DNA of 64,000 nt from Sophora flavescens (Eukaryota; Streptophyta; Magnoliopsida; Fabales; Fabaceae), in assembly GCA_030762895.1 (NCBI GenBank), contig CM061062.1, forward strand, positions 137,623,104 through 137,687,103, in the 5' to 3' direction. Shown piece by piece: positions 1-12,507 of this stretch. Numbering within the stretch: position 1 is the first letter of the stretch; each line of letters begins with the position of its first letter. A program made the position numbers and the translations under genes. A model generated the notes under the pieces. The model worked only from the letters and a program-made list of their open reading frames with translations, made no database searches and was not told the DNA's origin.

Positions 1-1203
1 GAGTTACAAAACATATACACTAAATAAGCCATCACATATCTACATTAAGGTAGGATAGTAGTAATCTCCCCCTTACCTCTTGTAGATCACTTGAAACTCA
101 AGTAGTAGAAGGATGTTGTTCACATAAATCACAAGCTTTTGAACCCGCAAAACCTAGCCATGAACAACCAACAAGAAATCAAGTTAAAGAATGAAGACAA
201 TCATCCTAAACCCATTTGATATAGGTTCGGTCAACTCAAAATAAAAGGGCTAGGGATCTCTAAATTTTTCAAGCTCTTGGATAATGAAAATAGAATTCAT
301 ATGAAGATCATAGAAATTGGAATCACATTAAAAGGATTTTTCTATGATTTTCTAGAGATTTTTGAAGTTCTAGATCTAGGAATTTGAAATTTGTAAAAAC
401 ATGAGATATGAAGAAAAGTTGTGAAAGGAAAGGAAGGTATGATCATGAATCACAAGAATCTACCTTTAGAATTTGAAGAAACCAACAACAACTTACACTT
501 CCTTTGTAAATAAAGTGTAAGTAACTTAGGAGTTTTTGTGCGAAAGTGTTAAGAACATAAGCCAAATGGATAAAATGAAGTGAAGATGGCCTATTTAAAG
601 GGTGGTGGTCGTGAGTTGCTAGGGAGAATAAGGTAAAATGTTGTCATGGCACACTTGAAATTACAATGCAAGCTTAAGGGTATTTTGGACTTTTCACATT
701 TAAGTCATCATTACATGCATTTAATGCATGGTGACTAACCCCTATGACTCACCCCCTTGAATCATCATAAATGACTCATTATTCTCATCCGTTCGGCGTC
801 GGGTTTTGTCTCTGCACCTCCGTTCTCGATTCCGTCGACCCCCGATCATCAAGTATTCACCTGACTAACGTATAATAACTTATTTATTTTGAAAATTTTC
901 AAAATAACAACTATGGTTGGAAATAAAATACAAATCTAAATTGTTCGTTCTCGGATCAAAATTAGGTTTTCTGATTAGTAAAATCTTACTGCCAGTTAAA
1001 ACGCAGATCGGGTTTCGCAGAATTTTAAACCTAAACTTTTACCGTAACCTTATACCATAAGGTAGAGTAAAATTATGATTTTATTTTATTAAAAATCATT
1101 TTCTAGATCTAATATAAAAATTACAAACAATTAAAATTCTACCGATAATTGAAAAACAGTAAAAGCAGCAAAATGGTAAAAATAGTAAAAACAGGGTGTT
1201 ACA
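1..1203 (-). repeat. Inverted LTR fragment of a Ty3/gypsy element
   Basis: Read on the minus strand this begins TGTAACACCC at 1203 and then follows, with much divergence, the start of the LTR at 3411. Shared blocks are those around 780-1010 versus 3560-3800, and 290-400 versus 4180-4270 (both contain the words for 'tctatgattttct' and 'tagatctag' in opposite orientation). It abuts the stub of another LTR at 1204, so it looks like a related element inserted in reverse into a 5' LTR. Its other end lies outside the window, so no target-site duplication can be tested. Confidence 0.75.
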
Positions 1204-1239
1204 CGTGTTCACATAGTAATGCCCAAGGTGGGTGTTACA
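1204..1239 (+). repeat. 5' LTR terminal stub
   Basis: These bases match the last bases of the 3' LTR at 12472-12507 (both run through cacatagtaatgcccaag and end in GTGTTACA), with one substitution. The upstream part is displaced by the inverted LTR fragment ending at 1203. Confidence 0.85.
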
Positions 1240-1242
1240 TAG

Positions 1243-1254
1243 TGGTATTAGAGC
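1243..1254 (+). other. Primer-binding site, initiator tRNA-Met type
   Basis: TGGTATTAGAGC differs at one base from TGGTATCAGAGC, the complement of the 3' end of plant initiator tRNA-Met, and lies 3 bp after the LTR terminus, as expected for minus-strand priming. Confidence 0.85.
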
Positions 1255-1537
1255 TGGTCGAGTCTTTCAGGAACTTTGGGGAATAGGTCTGTTATGTTTT
1301 TGTTGTGTGATCTCTGGTAATACCTTGCTTGAATTGTTTCCTTGTTGAAACAATGTGTGATGGTATACAAGTAGGTGCGTTCCGATAAGTTTTGAGGTAG
1401 TCGAGACCTTGTAAGAATCTATGAACAATATATGGTATATTGACAGAATTACTTCTTAGAAGTAATGTGTTTTAGACACGTAAGGATACGTTTCATTTCT
1501 GGTTGCCGACTGACTGATTTTGTCTTATAGGTCAGTT

Positions 1538-2535
1538 ATGGAATCATAACAAGAAGGTTGAGTGGATGATACCGTACAAGCAATGGATAGCATTGCGGTT
1601 GCTATTGCTATGCAGACAGCTGCTATAGCTGCTCAGACCAACAAGCGGCGGAAGGCAAAGATCTGACTGCTTTTCGACGTCATGATCCACCACAGTATTG
1701 TGGGGATTCAGTTCCTGAGAAGGCTGATCTATGGATACAAGAGTTTGAGAAGATTTTTGAGCTTATCCATAGCCCTGGAGGAGTAAAAGTTCAATATGCT
1801 ACATTCCTGCTCTTAGGAGATGCAGAGTATTGGTGGAAGGGCACTAAGTAACTTCTAGAAGTCGATCAGCAGGAAATTACTTGGGATGTGTTCCGAAACG
1901 CATTTCTGAACCAGTATTTCCCATAAAGTACTAGGATTGAGAAGGAAAGAGAATTTTTGCAGTTACAACAAAGAGATCTATCTGTTGGGGAGTATGCTGC
2001 GAAGTTTGAATCACTTGCCAAATATTTTCGTTTCTTCCAAGATCAGCCAAATGAAGGATGAAAGTGTGAACGTTTTGAAGGAGGTTTGCAATATGGTATC
2101 AAGAAATTTGTATTACTGCTGAAGATTCGTAATTTCCAAGCGTTGGTTGAGAAATGTGGTAAGGTGGAATTGATGAAGAAAGGGAAGGACAACTATGGTA
2201 ATACCAGAGGATCATCTCGATTCAGGAACAAATATCAGAATCAGAAGGGGAAACAAAATCAAAACAAACCATATTTACGACCCCAGCAAAAGGATGGGAA
2301 TAAGAGCCGAGACTCTGTTCGTCAATGCTCAAAGTGTGGAAAGCAAGACCGCTTGGCAGATGCTTGTCCATTTGAAGGGATTCTATGTTATCAATGTGGA
2401 AATATCGGGCATAGTGCAAGAGTTTGTAATGTAAAGAAATCTGAAGCAGATAGAAACAAAGTACGAGCTGCTAAAAAGGTGGCAAAAGAGAAATGGGCAA
2501 TAAGGGCGGAAGGTTTACACCGAGAACAAGGTTGA
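1538..2535 (+). pseudogene. gag: Ty3/gypsy gag pseudogene
   Basis: The conceptual product shows the retrotransposon Gag capsid region (around 1690-2040, including 'LLLGDAEYWWKG' and later 'LSVGEYAAKFESLA') and a C-terminal basic region with zinc knuckles near 2325-2440. The second knuckle, CYQCGNIGHSARVC, is a complete CX2CX4HX4C motif. The first has the cysteines but an arginine where the histidine belongs. Stop codons follow the first three codons, WWKGTK, and the FP motif before STRIEKE, and the frame changes near 2060-2090. Gag would have formed the virus-like particle and packaged element RNA; this copy cannot make a full protein. Confidence 0.85.
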
Positions 2536-3410
2536 AGTCTCATGACTTAGAGGTTTTATAAAAGATAGTGTAGATTCACGTCAACAGCGGGATCAAGAAC
2601 CAAAGATGTAGTTATGCATAGGAATATTATATGTAAGATGCGTGCTTTAAGAGTTATTACATGTTAAGTTTGTAATGTGATCTAAGTAGAATCATATGTG
2701 GGTATCCTTGAGTATTTGACTCTTCAAAGTCTTTTATATTGTTAGTCTTTCAGTTGACGTCAGTGATATATAATATCTATGATTTTATAAGAATAAAGAT
2801 TTCTTGAAGGAAATTTATTCTAGTCCTTTTTCTTTTGATTGATGTGATCAGTCTAGATTTTTGGGGTCAGATCATTTCTTTTCCAATGATTGTGAATTGT
2901 TTTCAAACAACAATTGTTGAATCAATTATTATGGAATTTTATTTTTTGAACTATCCTATTATTGTTCGGGATAGATACTTTCATGATGAAAGAAGTTTCT
3001 AGATGAGACTTAGTCTAGTCAATTTTACTTTTGGTGAGAGTGATTCAGTTTGAATTTTTGTCGGACTATTGTTATTTTAAATTATCGTTTGTAAATCCTT
3101 TGTCCTAGGAATAAATTCTCTTAAGGTTAGGAACTATTCATTTTGTGAGTGCCTAATCCATTAGGAGTTCTTGTGAAGGAAGGAACTTTCTTAGATTCAT
3201 GGTTGTAAATATGTATTAGCTATGCATTTTTACACTCACGAACCTATTAAAGAATCTTTTTACATACTAAACATTCATGTATTATTTTCAGATCGACAAA
3301 GTTTTTCTATATACTTTATTGTGAAAGTAAAACCTTGGGATTAAGAAAATCCTTTCTAGTTTTGAGCCACGAAATTTCGATGACGATTTTTTTTTTAAAA
3401 GGGGTAGTAA
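2536..3410 (+). other. Non-coding internal region and polypurine tract of the gag-only element
   Basis: No pol-like reading frame is visible. The end resembles the 3' end of chromovirus-type elements: 'cacgaaatttcgatgacg' near 3366, then a T-run and the purine tract aaaaggggtagtaa (3397-3410) directly before the LTR. Confidence 0.7.
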
Positions 3411-4541
3411 TGTAACACCCCGATTTTTCTGCCTTCTAAGATCGGTATAAATATAAATAAACGTGTTTATTTTTATCTGAAACTTAGAAAATTATTTTGG
3501 GAAAACCAAAGTCATATTCATATCATACTTATTTTTATAAGTGTACGGTTAAATTTTGGGTTGAAAATTCAGACGGAACCCGGTCTGCGTTTTCATTGAC
3601 TGTAAGATTTTACTGATCAGAAAACATAATTTTGACCCGAGAACAAAATGAATAGATTTTATATCTCATTTCCAACGATATAGGTTATTTTGAAATTTTT
3701 CAAAATAAATAGGTTATTATACTCGATTCCAGCATAAAACCCTAAATCGGGTAATGGACGGAGTCGAGAACGGACATGCAGAGACAAAACCCGACATCGG
3801 ATGCTGAGACCTCTTGCCACCTAGGATGGTGAGTCATATGGATGAGTCACCAATGTCATGATTACATTTAAACAAAAATCTAGATATTTCTTCAAATTAG
3901 TGTAAAGACCATTTTGCCCTTGGACTATTTTACCCTTGAACTTTCATTGAAATGCCAAGTTTGTCCCCACAATTTGGGGACACAAATCATCCACCTCTCC
4001 TTCATCATTTTCTCCATTTTTCCATTAAAAAGCTTAAGTTCCATAAGCCATTTTTGTGAAGGAAGTACATGATTCTTAGCTCATTTTTTAATTCCAAGAG
4101 GTATATCATACTCCTCTCACTCAATCATCATCATGTTCTTCATTCATTTTTGTGATTTGAAGTCTTGATCATATTTTTCAATTCCTAGATCTAGAACTTT
4201 GAAAATTCATAGAAAATCATAGAAAAATCCTTTTGAAGTGAAACCAATTTCTATGATCTTAGTATCCTCTCTATATTCAAGATCCAAGAGTGTGCATCAA
4301 ACTAATATTTCATGCCCATTTAACTCTTTGAGGCCGAACCCTAAGTTAACTGGGGGGAGGAACTTTGTTCAAACTTTTTGGTTAAGTCTTGCTTGATTCA
4401 AATTTATGGCTCATATAGGTATTGAATCCAAGCTTGTTTAATCAAATTAAAATCTCTAAGCCACTGTTTTACTCATGGCAGAAATTCATTTTTGAAGGGT
4501 TGGAATATTTGATTTCAATCTTTGTATGTTAACCTTTGTTT

Positions 4542-5030
4542 CACTACCGAAAATAGTGACCGAATTTTTAGGTTCCTTTTTGCGACCGAAATAGCGACCG
4601 ATTGTAGGATCTACATGAAACACTGGTTAGAGTTGAATTTGCGACCGAAATAGCGACCGAAATAGAGCGTAGCAGAGATATCGGTCGCTACTTCGGTCGC
4701 TAAACAAAGGAAAGTAAAAGTCAGAAATTTATGAATTGTTAGCGACCGAAATGGTGACCAAATTAAATGCAACGGTCAAACTGTGTTTATATTAGCGACC
4801 GATTTAGAAATCCATCGCTAAATTTATGAATTCACACTTTAAACTTTAATTATATTTGCGACCGATATTAATTCGGTCGCTAACAGGCGCGTTAAAAAAA
4901 TAAAATTGCGCGTGTTAGCGACCGAAATTTAAATTGGTCGCTAAATATACAAATTCAAATTAAAACTAACCATATTAGCGACCGAATTAGCGACCGAATT
5001 AATTCTGTCGCTAAAACTGAAATCCCTAAA
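4542..5030 (+). repeat. Left subterminal repeat region of CACTA element 1
   Basis: About a dozen copies of 'gcgaccgaa' or its complement 'ttcggtcgc', in both orientations and often paired (for example 4679-4703). In En/Spm-type elements such subterminal motifs are the binding sites of the TnpA-like protein; that role here is by analogy. Confidence 0.85.
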
Positions 5031-5084
5031 TTCGACAGAACCTCCTTCTTCCTCATTTTTTCCGTCGCATTTCTCTCTCCCACC

Positions 5085-5385
5085 CACTGTTTCTCTCTTC
5101 TACGGCGCGCGCTCAGCCACCTCAACACCCCAAGACACCTCCGGGTCACCACCGTCATCTCCCCTCTGCTCGGGTAAGCTCTCCTCGACTCCATCTCTCT
5201 GTCTCTGTTTCTCTCGCATATATCTCTCTCTGTCTCACTGTTTCTCTCTTCCTAGCCGCGTGCTCCGGCCACCACAAGACACCTCCTGTCACCACCATCA
5301 TCCCCTCTGCTCAGGTAAGCTCTCCTCTACTCCATCTCTCTCTCTGTCTCTGTTTCTCTCGCATCTCTCTCTGTCTCACTACCAT
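5085..5385 (+). repeat. Tandem duplication in the CACTA 1 leader
   Basis: Two copies of a pyrimidine-rich block of about 150 bp (5085-5240 and 5241-5385) share 'tgtttctctctt', 'aagacacctcc', 'gtcaccacc' and a splice-donor-like 'caggtaagctctcctc'. It has the look of a duplicated promoter and first exon/leader region for the downstream gene. Confidence 0.6.
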
Positions 5386-7790
5386 TTATAGACCAATGCC
5401 TGCATTTTCTTTTTCTCTATCTCTACCATTTCTGTTAGTTTTGTCTTGTTTCGATTTGTTGTTTCTTCTCACTATTATGTCCCACCTGACTTGTTCTTTT
5501 CAAACTTGTTGGCATGTCATGTAGCTGTTATGTGAATGGCATTGTAGGGTGATGGTTTTTGGTAAATAATGTTTGCAGTCTGGTAAATTGCTTTCCATAT
5601 TCTTGCTAGCTGCTTAACTGTAAAATAGTCTAGCTAATTTGGATTATAGGCCATTTCGAATTTAGTTATTTTTGTTTAGTAGAGATGTGGAACATATGAG
5701 GGGAAAATGGAAAGAAAGAAGTATTTAAGGAAGAGGGGGTCTGAGAGGCAGAGATGTATATAAAAACAATAGGAAGTAGTACCAATGAGGATGAGAAGGG
5801 AGAAATACAACCTCGGGAACAAATTCAATTCATAAATCATCTCTCTTTCTCTAAGTACTTATCAATCCTTAAATAGGCAAAACCAACTTGATAACCAAGA
5901 AATCCTAAATGACTAAAAACCTTAAACAAACCAATTTATTAAAAGTATCATAATAACCCCAAAATACAAGATCCAAATTACATTGATTCCAAACTATATC
6001 TTGCATAAAAGCCAATGTGAAAAGTAGATCAATCTTTCATTCATTGTCTTAAAGTATGGTACACTAAATGGCCTACACTAAATGGTATATTCGGATTGCA
6101 GTTCCTAACTTTTAGTGTTGAAATTTTCACATGGGAAAGAAAATAGGAATCTTCTTTTCAGATTGGAAGTTAAATTGCAATTATCCGATTGTAGGATCTA
6201 CTACACCATTCTGCAGCCATTATATTAATTTGAATGATTTTAACGTTGGAGAATAATTGGTATGCCCTATGATGTTTGATAATTTACTATTGATTCAGGG
6301 AAATATAATCATACATTTTCTTATTATTTTTTATGCTTCATTGATTATTTTTTCGTGAGCACATGCTTTACCACTAGATATTCATGAGATAAATTATTTA
6401 GGTATAACAATTTAACATAGTAGATGAAAAAATTCATCTTGGTAGATTTTGTCGCTTAGGTAATTTATATTTGATTAGATATAAATTTATTTATTTTTAT
6501 TTATTTTTATTTATTTTTATTTATTTTAATAATGTATGTTGTTTCACTTTTGCAAGTTGTTATAAATTTGTAACCGTATATTGTTGATTCTATTTTATAT
6601 TAATTTATGTGTTTCTAGTCTTATAAATAGTTGTACTGGATTCTGTATATATATAATAGTGATTTGATTTGAAATGAATAATTTCATTTATGCACGATAG
6701 GTCCTTGTTGTCATATTCTTCTACTCTCTGTTGGCTCCGGCTCCTCCCCTTATCCTTGCTCGGTTGTGTTTTCTCTCTCAGGTCAGTTCTCTGAACACTC
6801 AGTGTAATGTATTATGTGAATTATCGTCTTGTTTGGTAGTGGAGAGCTGAGCTCAATAGGATGTGATCTTGTCTGATTGTATGCTGATAATTTAATGTTT
6901 ATGCATGTGTTTGTCAATATGTGTTGTTTGTTAGTGGAGAGCGGAGCTCAATAGGATGTGATCTTGTCTGATTGTATGCTGATAATTTAATGTTTATGCA
7001 TGTGTTTGTAAATATGTGTTGTTTGTTAGTGGAGAGCGGAGCTCAATAGGATGTGATCCTGTCCGAAAGGCAGGATGCTGGTTGTGTGCTGATAATTTAG
7101 AAATTATGCATGTGTTTGACAATTAACTGCTACTTGTTAGTGGAGAGCGGAGCTCAATAGGATGTTTGCTACAATATTTAATCTAAGTTTGTATTGATTT
7201 ACGCTGCAATTTATATAAGCTCAACAATGTTGCAATATTTATAGGTTAATGGTTTTATTTTCTGTTAGAGTTAATAATTAATTTACGAAAGCCTTAGTTT
7301 CCTATTTGAGATTCAATATTAATGAGCATGCGTAACTTATCAAGGTATGCATGCTCATTGTATTGAATCTTGAATTGTCCAAGTGGGACAGTTTGGGAAA
7401 AAACCTTTTTCACACTCGTACAATAGTCATTTCAATGTTCAAATGCCTTATATACTTGTTGAAATCTCGGTCTGATGCATTTCCTTTTGTTCTCCTGGTG
7501 CATACTTGATCGCGGTGATTCCGACTGCGTTTCGAGTCGTGTAACTTGGAGACCGATGGGAAATGCTGCCGAAATTTTGTCAAGTATAAGGTATTTGAAT
7601 ATGGGAATAACTATTAGTAGCCGAGTGTGGCAAAGGTTTCTTCTCGAATGGGATAGGTTCATACCTTGTCATAAGAACGAGATTGATGGAGTTATTGGAA
7701 TTCATTGTGTGAATGTCATTCTACTTATTAGGTAATTTATTTTTGTATTATTTACACTGTTGTGTAATCATATTTTCATTTTTTTCACAG
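5386..7790 (+). other. CACTA 1 interior without recognisable gene
   Basis: AT-rich sequence with a 95-bp tandem repeat (6836-7165) and a tttat run near 6487-6527. I find no frame resembling the TNP2 transposase on either strand. It may be intron or leader for the gene starting at 7791. Confidence 0.55.
6836..7165 (+). repeat. 95-bp tandem repeat inside CACTA 1
   Basis: The word 'gagctcaataggatg' preceded by 'ggagagc' recurs with unit starts at 6841, 6936, 7031 and 7142. The first two spacings are exactly 95 bp; the third is 111 bp because of a short insertion around 7062-7077. Copies are nearly identical, so the amplification is recent. Confidence 0.85.
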
Positions 7791-9562
7791 ATGGCAGATT
7801 CCTCCAGAGATAGGGGTCGTCGTGGAGGTCGTGCTGCGAGAGTCCCTTCGCCGGCCGACCCACAGCCTTCAGATCGAGACCACCCTACCAGCACCTCTGT
7901 TGACGGGACATACTTAGGTGATGGAGTTGCACCCCCCACCCAGCCTCATGTGGTCGGGACACAGGCTGCACCCTCATCATCCACACCTACGACGATAGGA
8001 CCATCATCATCATCGGGACAGGAGAGTCGTGGTCCATCCGACAGGAGGATTCTTCTTATCCCCAGGGGGATAACGAGTATGCTAATTTAATTTTTTAATA
8101 TATATAAAGTATCGTTAATTTCTATTTACTTGTTTTTTTAATTTAATTATAACATTTATTAATGCTCTAATTTTGCTGCAGACTTTACGCCCGCGAAGGG
8201 GCCCTTCGATTCGATATCGAAGATCCTGCGACGCAAGTTTGATGGTCCATGGCCTACATGGAAGGCCATCCCACCGGGCCATAGGGATCGGTTGTTTCTA
8301 GAGTTTAAGGTAACAATTTATTAAGTTTTTTAAATTAAATTTACATTATATATATGTACACACGAATTTCCTAACAACTGTAAGTTGCGGAAAAGAGTAT
8401 AGGTGGGACTTAGCTTTGGAGGCTCTCGTCAGGGACATATTTGAGCATAAAGGCTCACTTTGGTCATGAAGAATCGATGAACAAGCTTAGGAAGGGTCGA
8501 GAATAAGGGGAGGTGGGTGGATCCCGAGATCAAGAGGCAGCTGGACCAATCTTGGGCTCTGAGAAGTTCCAGGAGATCGAGGCCACGGCTCGGCGTGTCG
8601 AGCTTCGATGGTGGCGCATGTGCTTGGACCGGTGGGTCTAAATCAGCCGCCCACTACGACGAGCTGGTAATACATTAAACTTTTGACTTAATATACTATT
8701 TAATTAATTAGTTTTCATTTTTAATTATTCTTATGAATTTAATAATATATTTTTATGTGCGAAAAGCACGAAACAACGGGCCCGATCATTGCTATGGAGT
8801 TGGTGGAGAGGAAGAAGAAGTTGAAGTCGGGGACATGGGTCAATGACAAGGCCCGTAACTATCTTGTAAGCAAAAAAATAATTTAGTGTTTACTTGTAAT
8901 TTATTATAAATGATTTGTTAATATTGGATATAATTTTAACTAAATCTCTTCAACTATACTTTGTAGGTGGGCTTCAACGAGAAGAAGGACGATGCCATAT
9001 CACGTGCCTCACGGTCACAAGATGAGGCTTTGATGGTGATGGCTGCTCTCTCTGTCTCCGTCGATGATAATGCCATTTATTTGGAGGTCGTCGGGGCGGG
9101 GAACAAGAAGGGGCACATGTATGGCCTCGGACACTGGGAGCCGAGTTCATCGCTTCATCGTCCCAAGCACGCCTTGCTCCTTGCTGCGCCGATACCGTCC
9201 CTCGGAGAAGTTCCACCAAATGCGAGGACACCATCACGCAGTGAACGCGGAGCTTCGGAGAAGAAGCGAGAGAGAGCAGCGGATGGCGAACAGTTATGAT
9301 TGGCTTGACTCGGGCACACAAAGAATGATGCGGAGCGAGCATCGAGCGAGGCGACATTCTTGTGGGCTGGTGTTGGAGCGAGATGAGGATCCAGACTCGA
9401 TTGCTCGGAGATGATGCTCGCGGTTGTGCCGCTGCTTGCCGCTCCTCGATTCCGCCGCCCGATCGTCTGCTACTCCGGAGAGGACGATCGGCTAGCGACG
9501 GCGGTGGTGGTACGGACGCTGAGGATGATTGGATTCCTCCATCTCCCCCTCATCATGACTGA
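7791..9562 (+). pseudogene. Plant transposase (Transposase_24, Ptta/En/Spm type), decayed
   Basis: The first exon starts ATGGCAGATTCC at 7791, just after a TTTTTTTCACAG acceptor-like tract, and encodes a low-complexity Ser/Pro/Arg head. Later exons bounded by GT/AG-like sites encode family motifs: 'FDGPWPTWKAIPPGHRD' (8237-8290), 'TGGSKSAAHYDEL' (8625-8666, in another frame), 'SGTWVNDKARNYL' (8826-8864), and 'AIYLEVVGAGNKKGHMYGLG' (9073-9132). It ends DDWIPPSPPHHD then stop at 9562. Frame changes around 8390-8630 and 9190-9420 break it. By family analogy it is the accessory protein that binds element ends, not the catalytic transposase. Confidence 0.75.
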
Positions 9563-9764
9563 TTTTTTTTCTCCATATTTTTGACTTTAAACGATTCTTG
9601 TACGACATTTTAGATTATTCTTTTTATATATATTTATTCTTTCTTATGATTGTATATTTCATAAGTAATTTGGTGTGTTTTATTAGTAAGTTTGCTAACG
9701 TTTAAAGAAAACCAGAAATAAAAATTTTATTTTAAAAATTTAATTTTTTTTTAAAAAAATAATA

Positions 9765-10186
9765 ACCAGTTTCGCGACCTAATTGGAAACCAATAATTCG
9801 GTCGCTAAACTTTATTTCACATTTACAGATGAGGTATAGCGACCGAAAATCCGTCGCTAATATAGGTTAACAATAACCAAAATTAGTGACCGAATTAGCA
9901 ACCGATTATCGGTCGCTAGAAATGGTTACCCCAAAAATGCGACCAACCTAATAGCGACCGTTTATTATTATTTAGCGACCGAATATACGGTCGGTAATTA
10001 GCGACCGAATATACGGTCGGTAATTAGCGACCAAAATATTAATTCGGCCGCTAAAACCATAGCGACTAGGTATTCAGCTACCACCATAAATCGGTCTCTG
10101 ATTCGGTCGCTAAAACAAATAGCAACCGATTTACATGGTTTAGCGACCGGAAATTACGGTCGCTAAACAATTGTTTTTTTGTAGTG
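9765..10186 (+). repeat. Right subterminal repeat region of CACTA element 1
   Basis: More than a dozen copies of 'gcgaccgaa'/'cggtcgcta' in both orientations, including a direct duplication of 'tagcgaccgaatatacgg' at about 9973-10019. It mirrors the left subterminal region. Confidence 0.85.
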
Positions 10187-12507
10187 TTTTAGGGTTTTAG
10201 GTGATTAAGAATCAATAATCCACAAGATTAAGAATTTTAGAAATTTTTATCCATCCAAACACCTCATGGCCGAACCTAGCATGTAGGAGCATAGGTGTAT
10301 TTTATAGTTTAATTGATAATTATGTGTTGTGTTTTGTTGAAGGGTTAACTATTGTGTGCTTCGCGTACGTGTTTTGCGGAGTACCAGAGGGATTTTTCCG
10401 ATAGTTGTATGTAATTTGTTTGTGGTCTGTATATTTTATTTGGTGTATGTATTGTTTTACGTAATTATATTTCTCTGCTTTTAAATTATCTACTTTCAAT
10501 TACTTGATTATGTGCATTTAATTGTTATTATAGTTTATTGAATGTCATTAATTGTGCTATATGCTATATTATTGAAATGATTGTTATCGATGTGGTTTGT
10601 GGATTGTAAAGCCTGACAGTGGTCAGTGCTCAATTAATAATGAGGTTAAAAGTGTTAAAAAGCTTTTTTACGGGATAATGGGTTTTAATTGACGAGAAAT
10701 AGTAATATAATATTATTTAAGTATTTTGGTTGGTTGAAAATGAGAAAAATTTGAAAATAATATTATTTTAATGATTTAACAGCTTAAGAGTGTTTGATGA
10801 GTCATAGTTAGGACGTAACCGTGAAAATATTTTTGCACTGCTAGTTTATACGTAAGAAATTTCTAAATATTAGAAAATGTTATTTTAAGAAAATAAGTTT
10901 CAAAAATAATTTTATTATGATGTTGGAAAAATTATTTTAGCTAGAAAAGTTATATTTGGACTTAAAACGTTTTTAAAACATCAAACGTCGGACAATTCCA
11001 ACAATATTTACAGAATTATTATTAAAAACAGTAATATTAGTTAAAACAGAGAATTTGTCTCACATTAATATTTTTAGGCTCAAAATATTGGTTTTTGAAA
11101 GAAAATGAATTTTAAGAGATTTTGATGATTTTATAAAACGAATTTCCAACGCAAAAGGATTTTCGGTAAAGTGGATTTATGCAATGGGTTATTTCCGACA
11201 ACTTGGATAAGTTGATGAAATTTTGGTTTTGGATTTGTGTTTCACAAAGCGAAAATGCTTTTTAGATTGAAAAACAAACCTAGCTACCGAGACATCGGGA
11301 TCTAGTGTTCTATGATATGGGCCAGGGGTCCGAAAGGTGAAGTAGGGACTAGATGTCCTATAAAAAGTGGTTTTGATTTTTGTATGCTAAAATCTACGAA
11401 TCTAAATATGGTACGTCTGTCTAGATTTCATGATTCGCACATTTTTGACTTAGAGTCTGTTTGATTGGAAAGTTTGTTAAACTTAAATTTTTACATGCAT
11501 TTTGCATTTTATTTTGGCAAATGTGCCTAAAGGTTATATGCATGGTACCTTGGTAGGTATCCATGTTATGGGATACATTTCACATTTGGGTGAAATGAAT
11601 GGGGGTCTAGGTAAGGCCGGGCTAAATACGACTATTTCGGGAGCTCGGATATTACTCATATTTTATAGGCCGAGTTAATTACAATTATCATTGGATGATC
11701 TTATGAATTACTTACAATGATGGTTGGAACTCGTATCCTACCGAGTTATTTACTTAAATAGTTGGAACTCGGAACCTTGTCAGGCCAAATCATTTGAAAC
11801 TTGCCTTATCTGGCAATGTTTATATTCTACCTTATTTGGCAATGAGAGCTTGATCGGCTCATCTATTTGGTGTTGGAAGCTCCAGAGATTAGGTACAAAA
11901 GTTAGTTTATGAATATTGAAGTGTCATGGTTTTCAAAACAACGTTGATTGTCGGGTATGAAACCCTTTGGTAAATAGAATGTTTATTGTTGAATATACAT
12001 GTTAAATGTTATTTCTGTGTCGTGCATATGGTTATCATTTTAAAATCCATATATTGGAACTCACCCTTGCATATACATGTTCTTCTGTCTTGCTGTTGTA
12101 CCTTGGTACACTAGTGTAGATGTTGAAGAAGAGTTCCTTAAGTCACTTGGAGACTTAAGTTCGGATTGCGGGAAGAGAAGCGTGATCATAGGGATGATCA
12201 CGAGGTTTTATCAGTGAGTGTCTTATAGAGCGACCGGCTTAGGATATTTTAAAATTTGGTGGGTGGTATGTTTTGAGAAAGTCTGTGTAGGTATTTTGAA
12301 AACCTTTATATGGTTGAAATTCTGTTGTGAATAAGATGACAATTATTATTGTGTTATGCATGTTATGCTCGAAGTATTCAGGAGATATTTTTTTACACCC
12401 AGATTTTATGACTCCAAATAAATCAATTTTCCGAAAGTAACCAGTAAAATTCTTTTTAATTTATTTTCGCACGTGTTCACATAGTAATGCCCAAGGGGGG
12501 TGTTACA

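Larger units (their letters stand above)
4542..10186 (+). mobile_element. CACTA (En/Spm-type) DNA transposon, 5645 bp, probably non-autonomous
   Basis: The left end is CACTACCGAAAATAGTGACC and the right end reads, on the minus strand, CACTACAAAAAAACAATTG. It is flanked by the 3-bp duplication TTT (4539-4541 and 10187-10189), the size typical of CACTA elements. Both ends carry dense copies of GCGACCGAA or its complement. Inside is a Transposase_24-type gene (7791-9562), but no TNP2-type DDE transposase was seen, so movement would need a helper. It sits inside the LTR of the gag-only gypsy element and is therefore younger than it. Confidence 0.9.
1204..12507 (+). mobile_element. Gag-only Ty3/gypsy LTR retrotransposon (TR-GAG-like), interrupted by a CACTA element
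   Basis: The order is a 5' LTR stub (1204-1239), a Met-type primer-binding site, a gag pseudogene, about 0.9 kb without coding sequence, a polypurine tract and a 3' LTR (3411-12507). No protease, reverse transcriptase, RNase H or integrase is seen in the 2.2 kb internal region. A non-autonomous element with gag only and very long LTRs fits the TR-GAG class, or alternatively a large pol deletion. The 3' LTR is about 3.45 kb once the nested CACTA element and its 3-bp duplication are removed. Confidence 0.8.
3411..12507 (+). repeat. 3' LTR of the gag-only element, split by a CACTA transposon
   Basis: It starts TGTAACACCCCG at 3411 and ends GTGTTACA at 12507, so the termini are inverted (TGTAACAC / GTGTTACA). 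The sequence from 4542 to 10186 plus one TTT is foreign (CACTA element). Without it the LTR is about 3449 bp. The region 10190-12470 has no coding sequence; small open frames there are chance. The LTR ends directly in a minisatellite, so that array was probably the insertion target. Confidence 0.85.

Noticed and set aside
5386..7790. TNP2-type DDE transposase in CACTA 1
   Set aside because: No frame on either strand shows its motifs.
9362..9562. Independent small gene at the end of CACTA 1
   Set aside because: It is better read as the frameshifted C-terminal tail of the Transposase_24 pseudogene.
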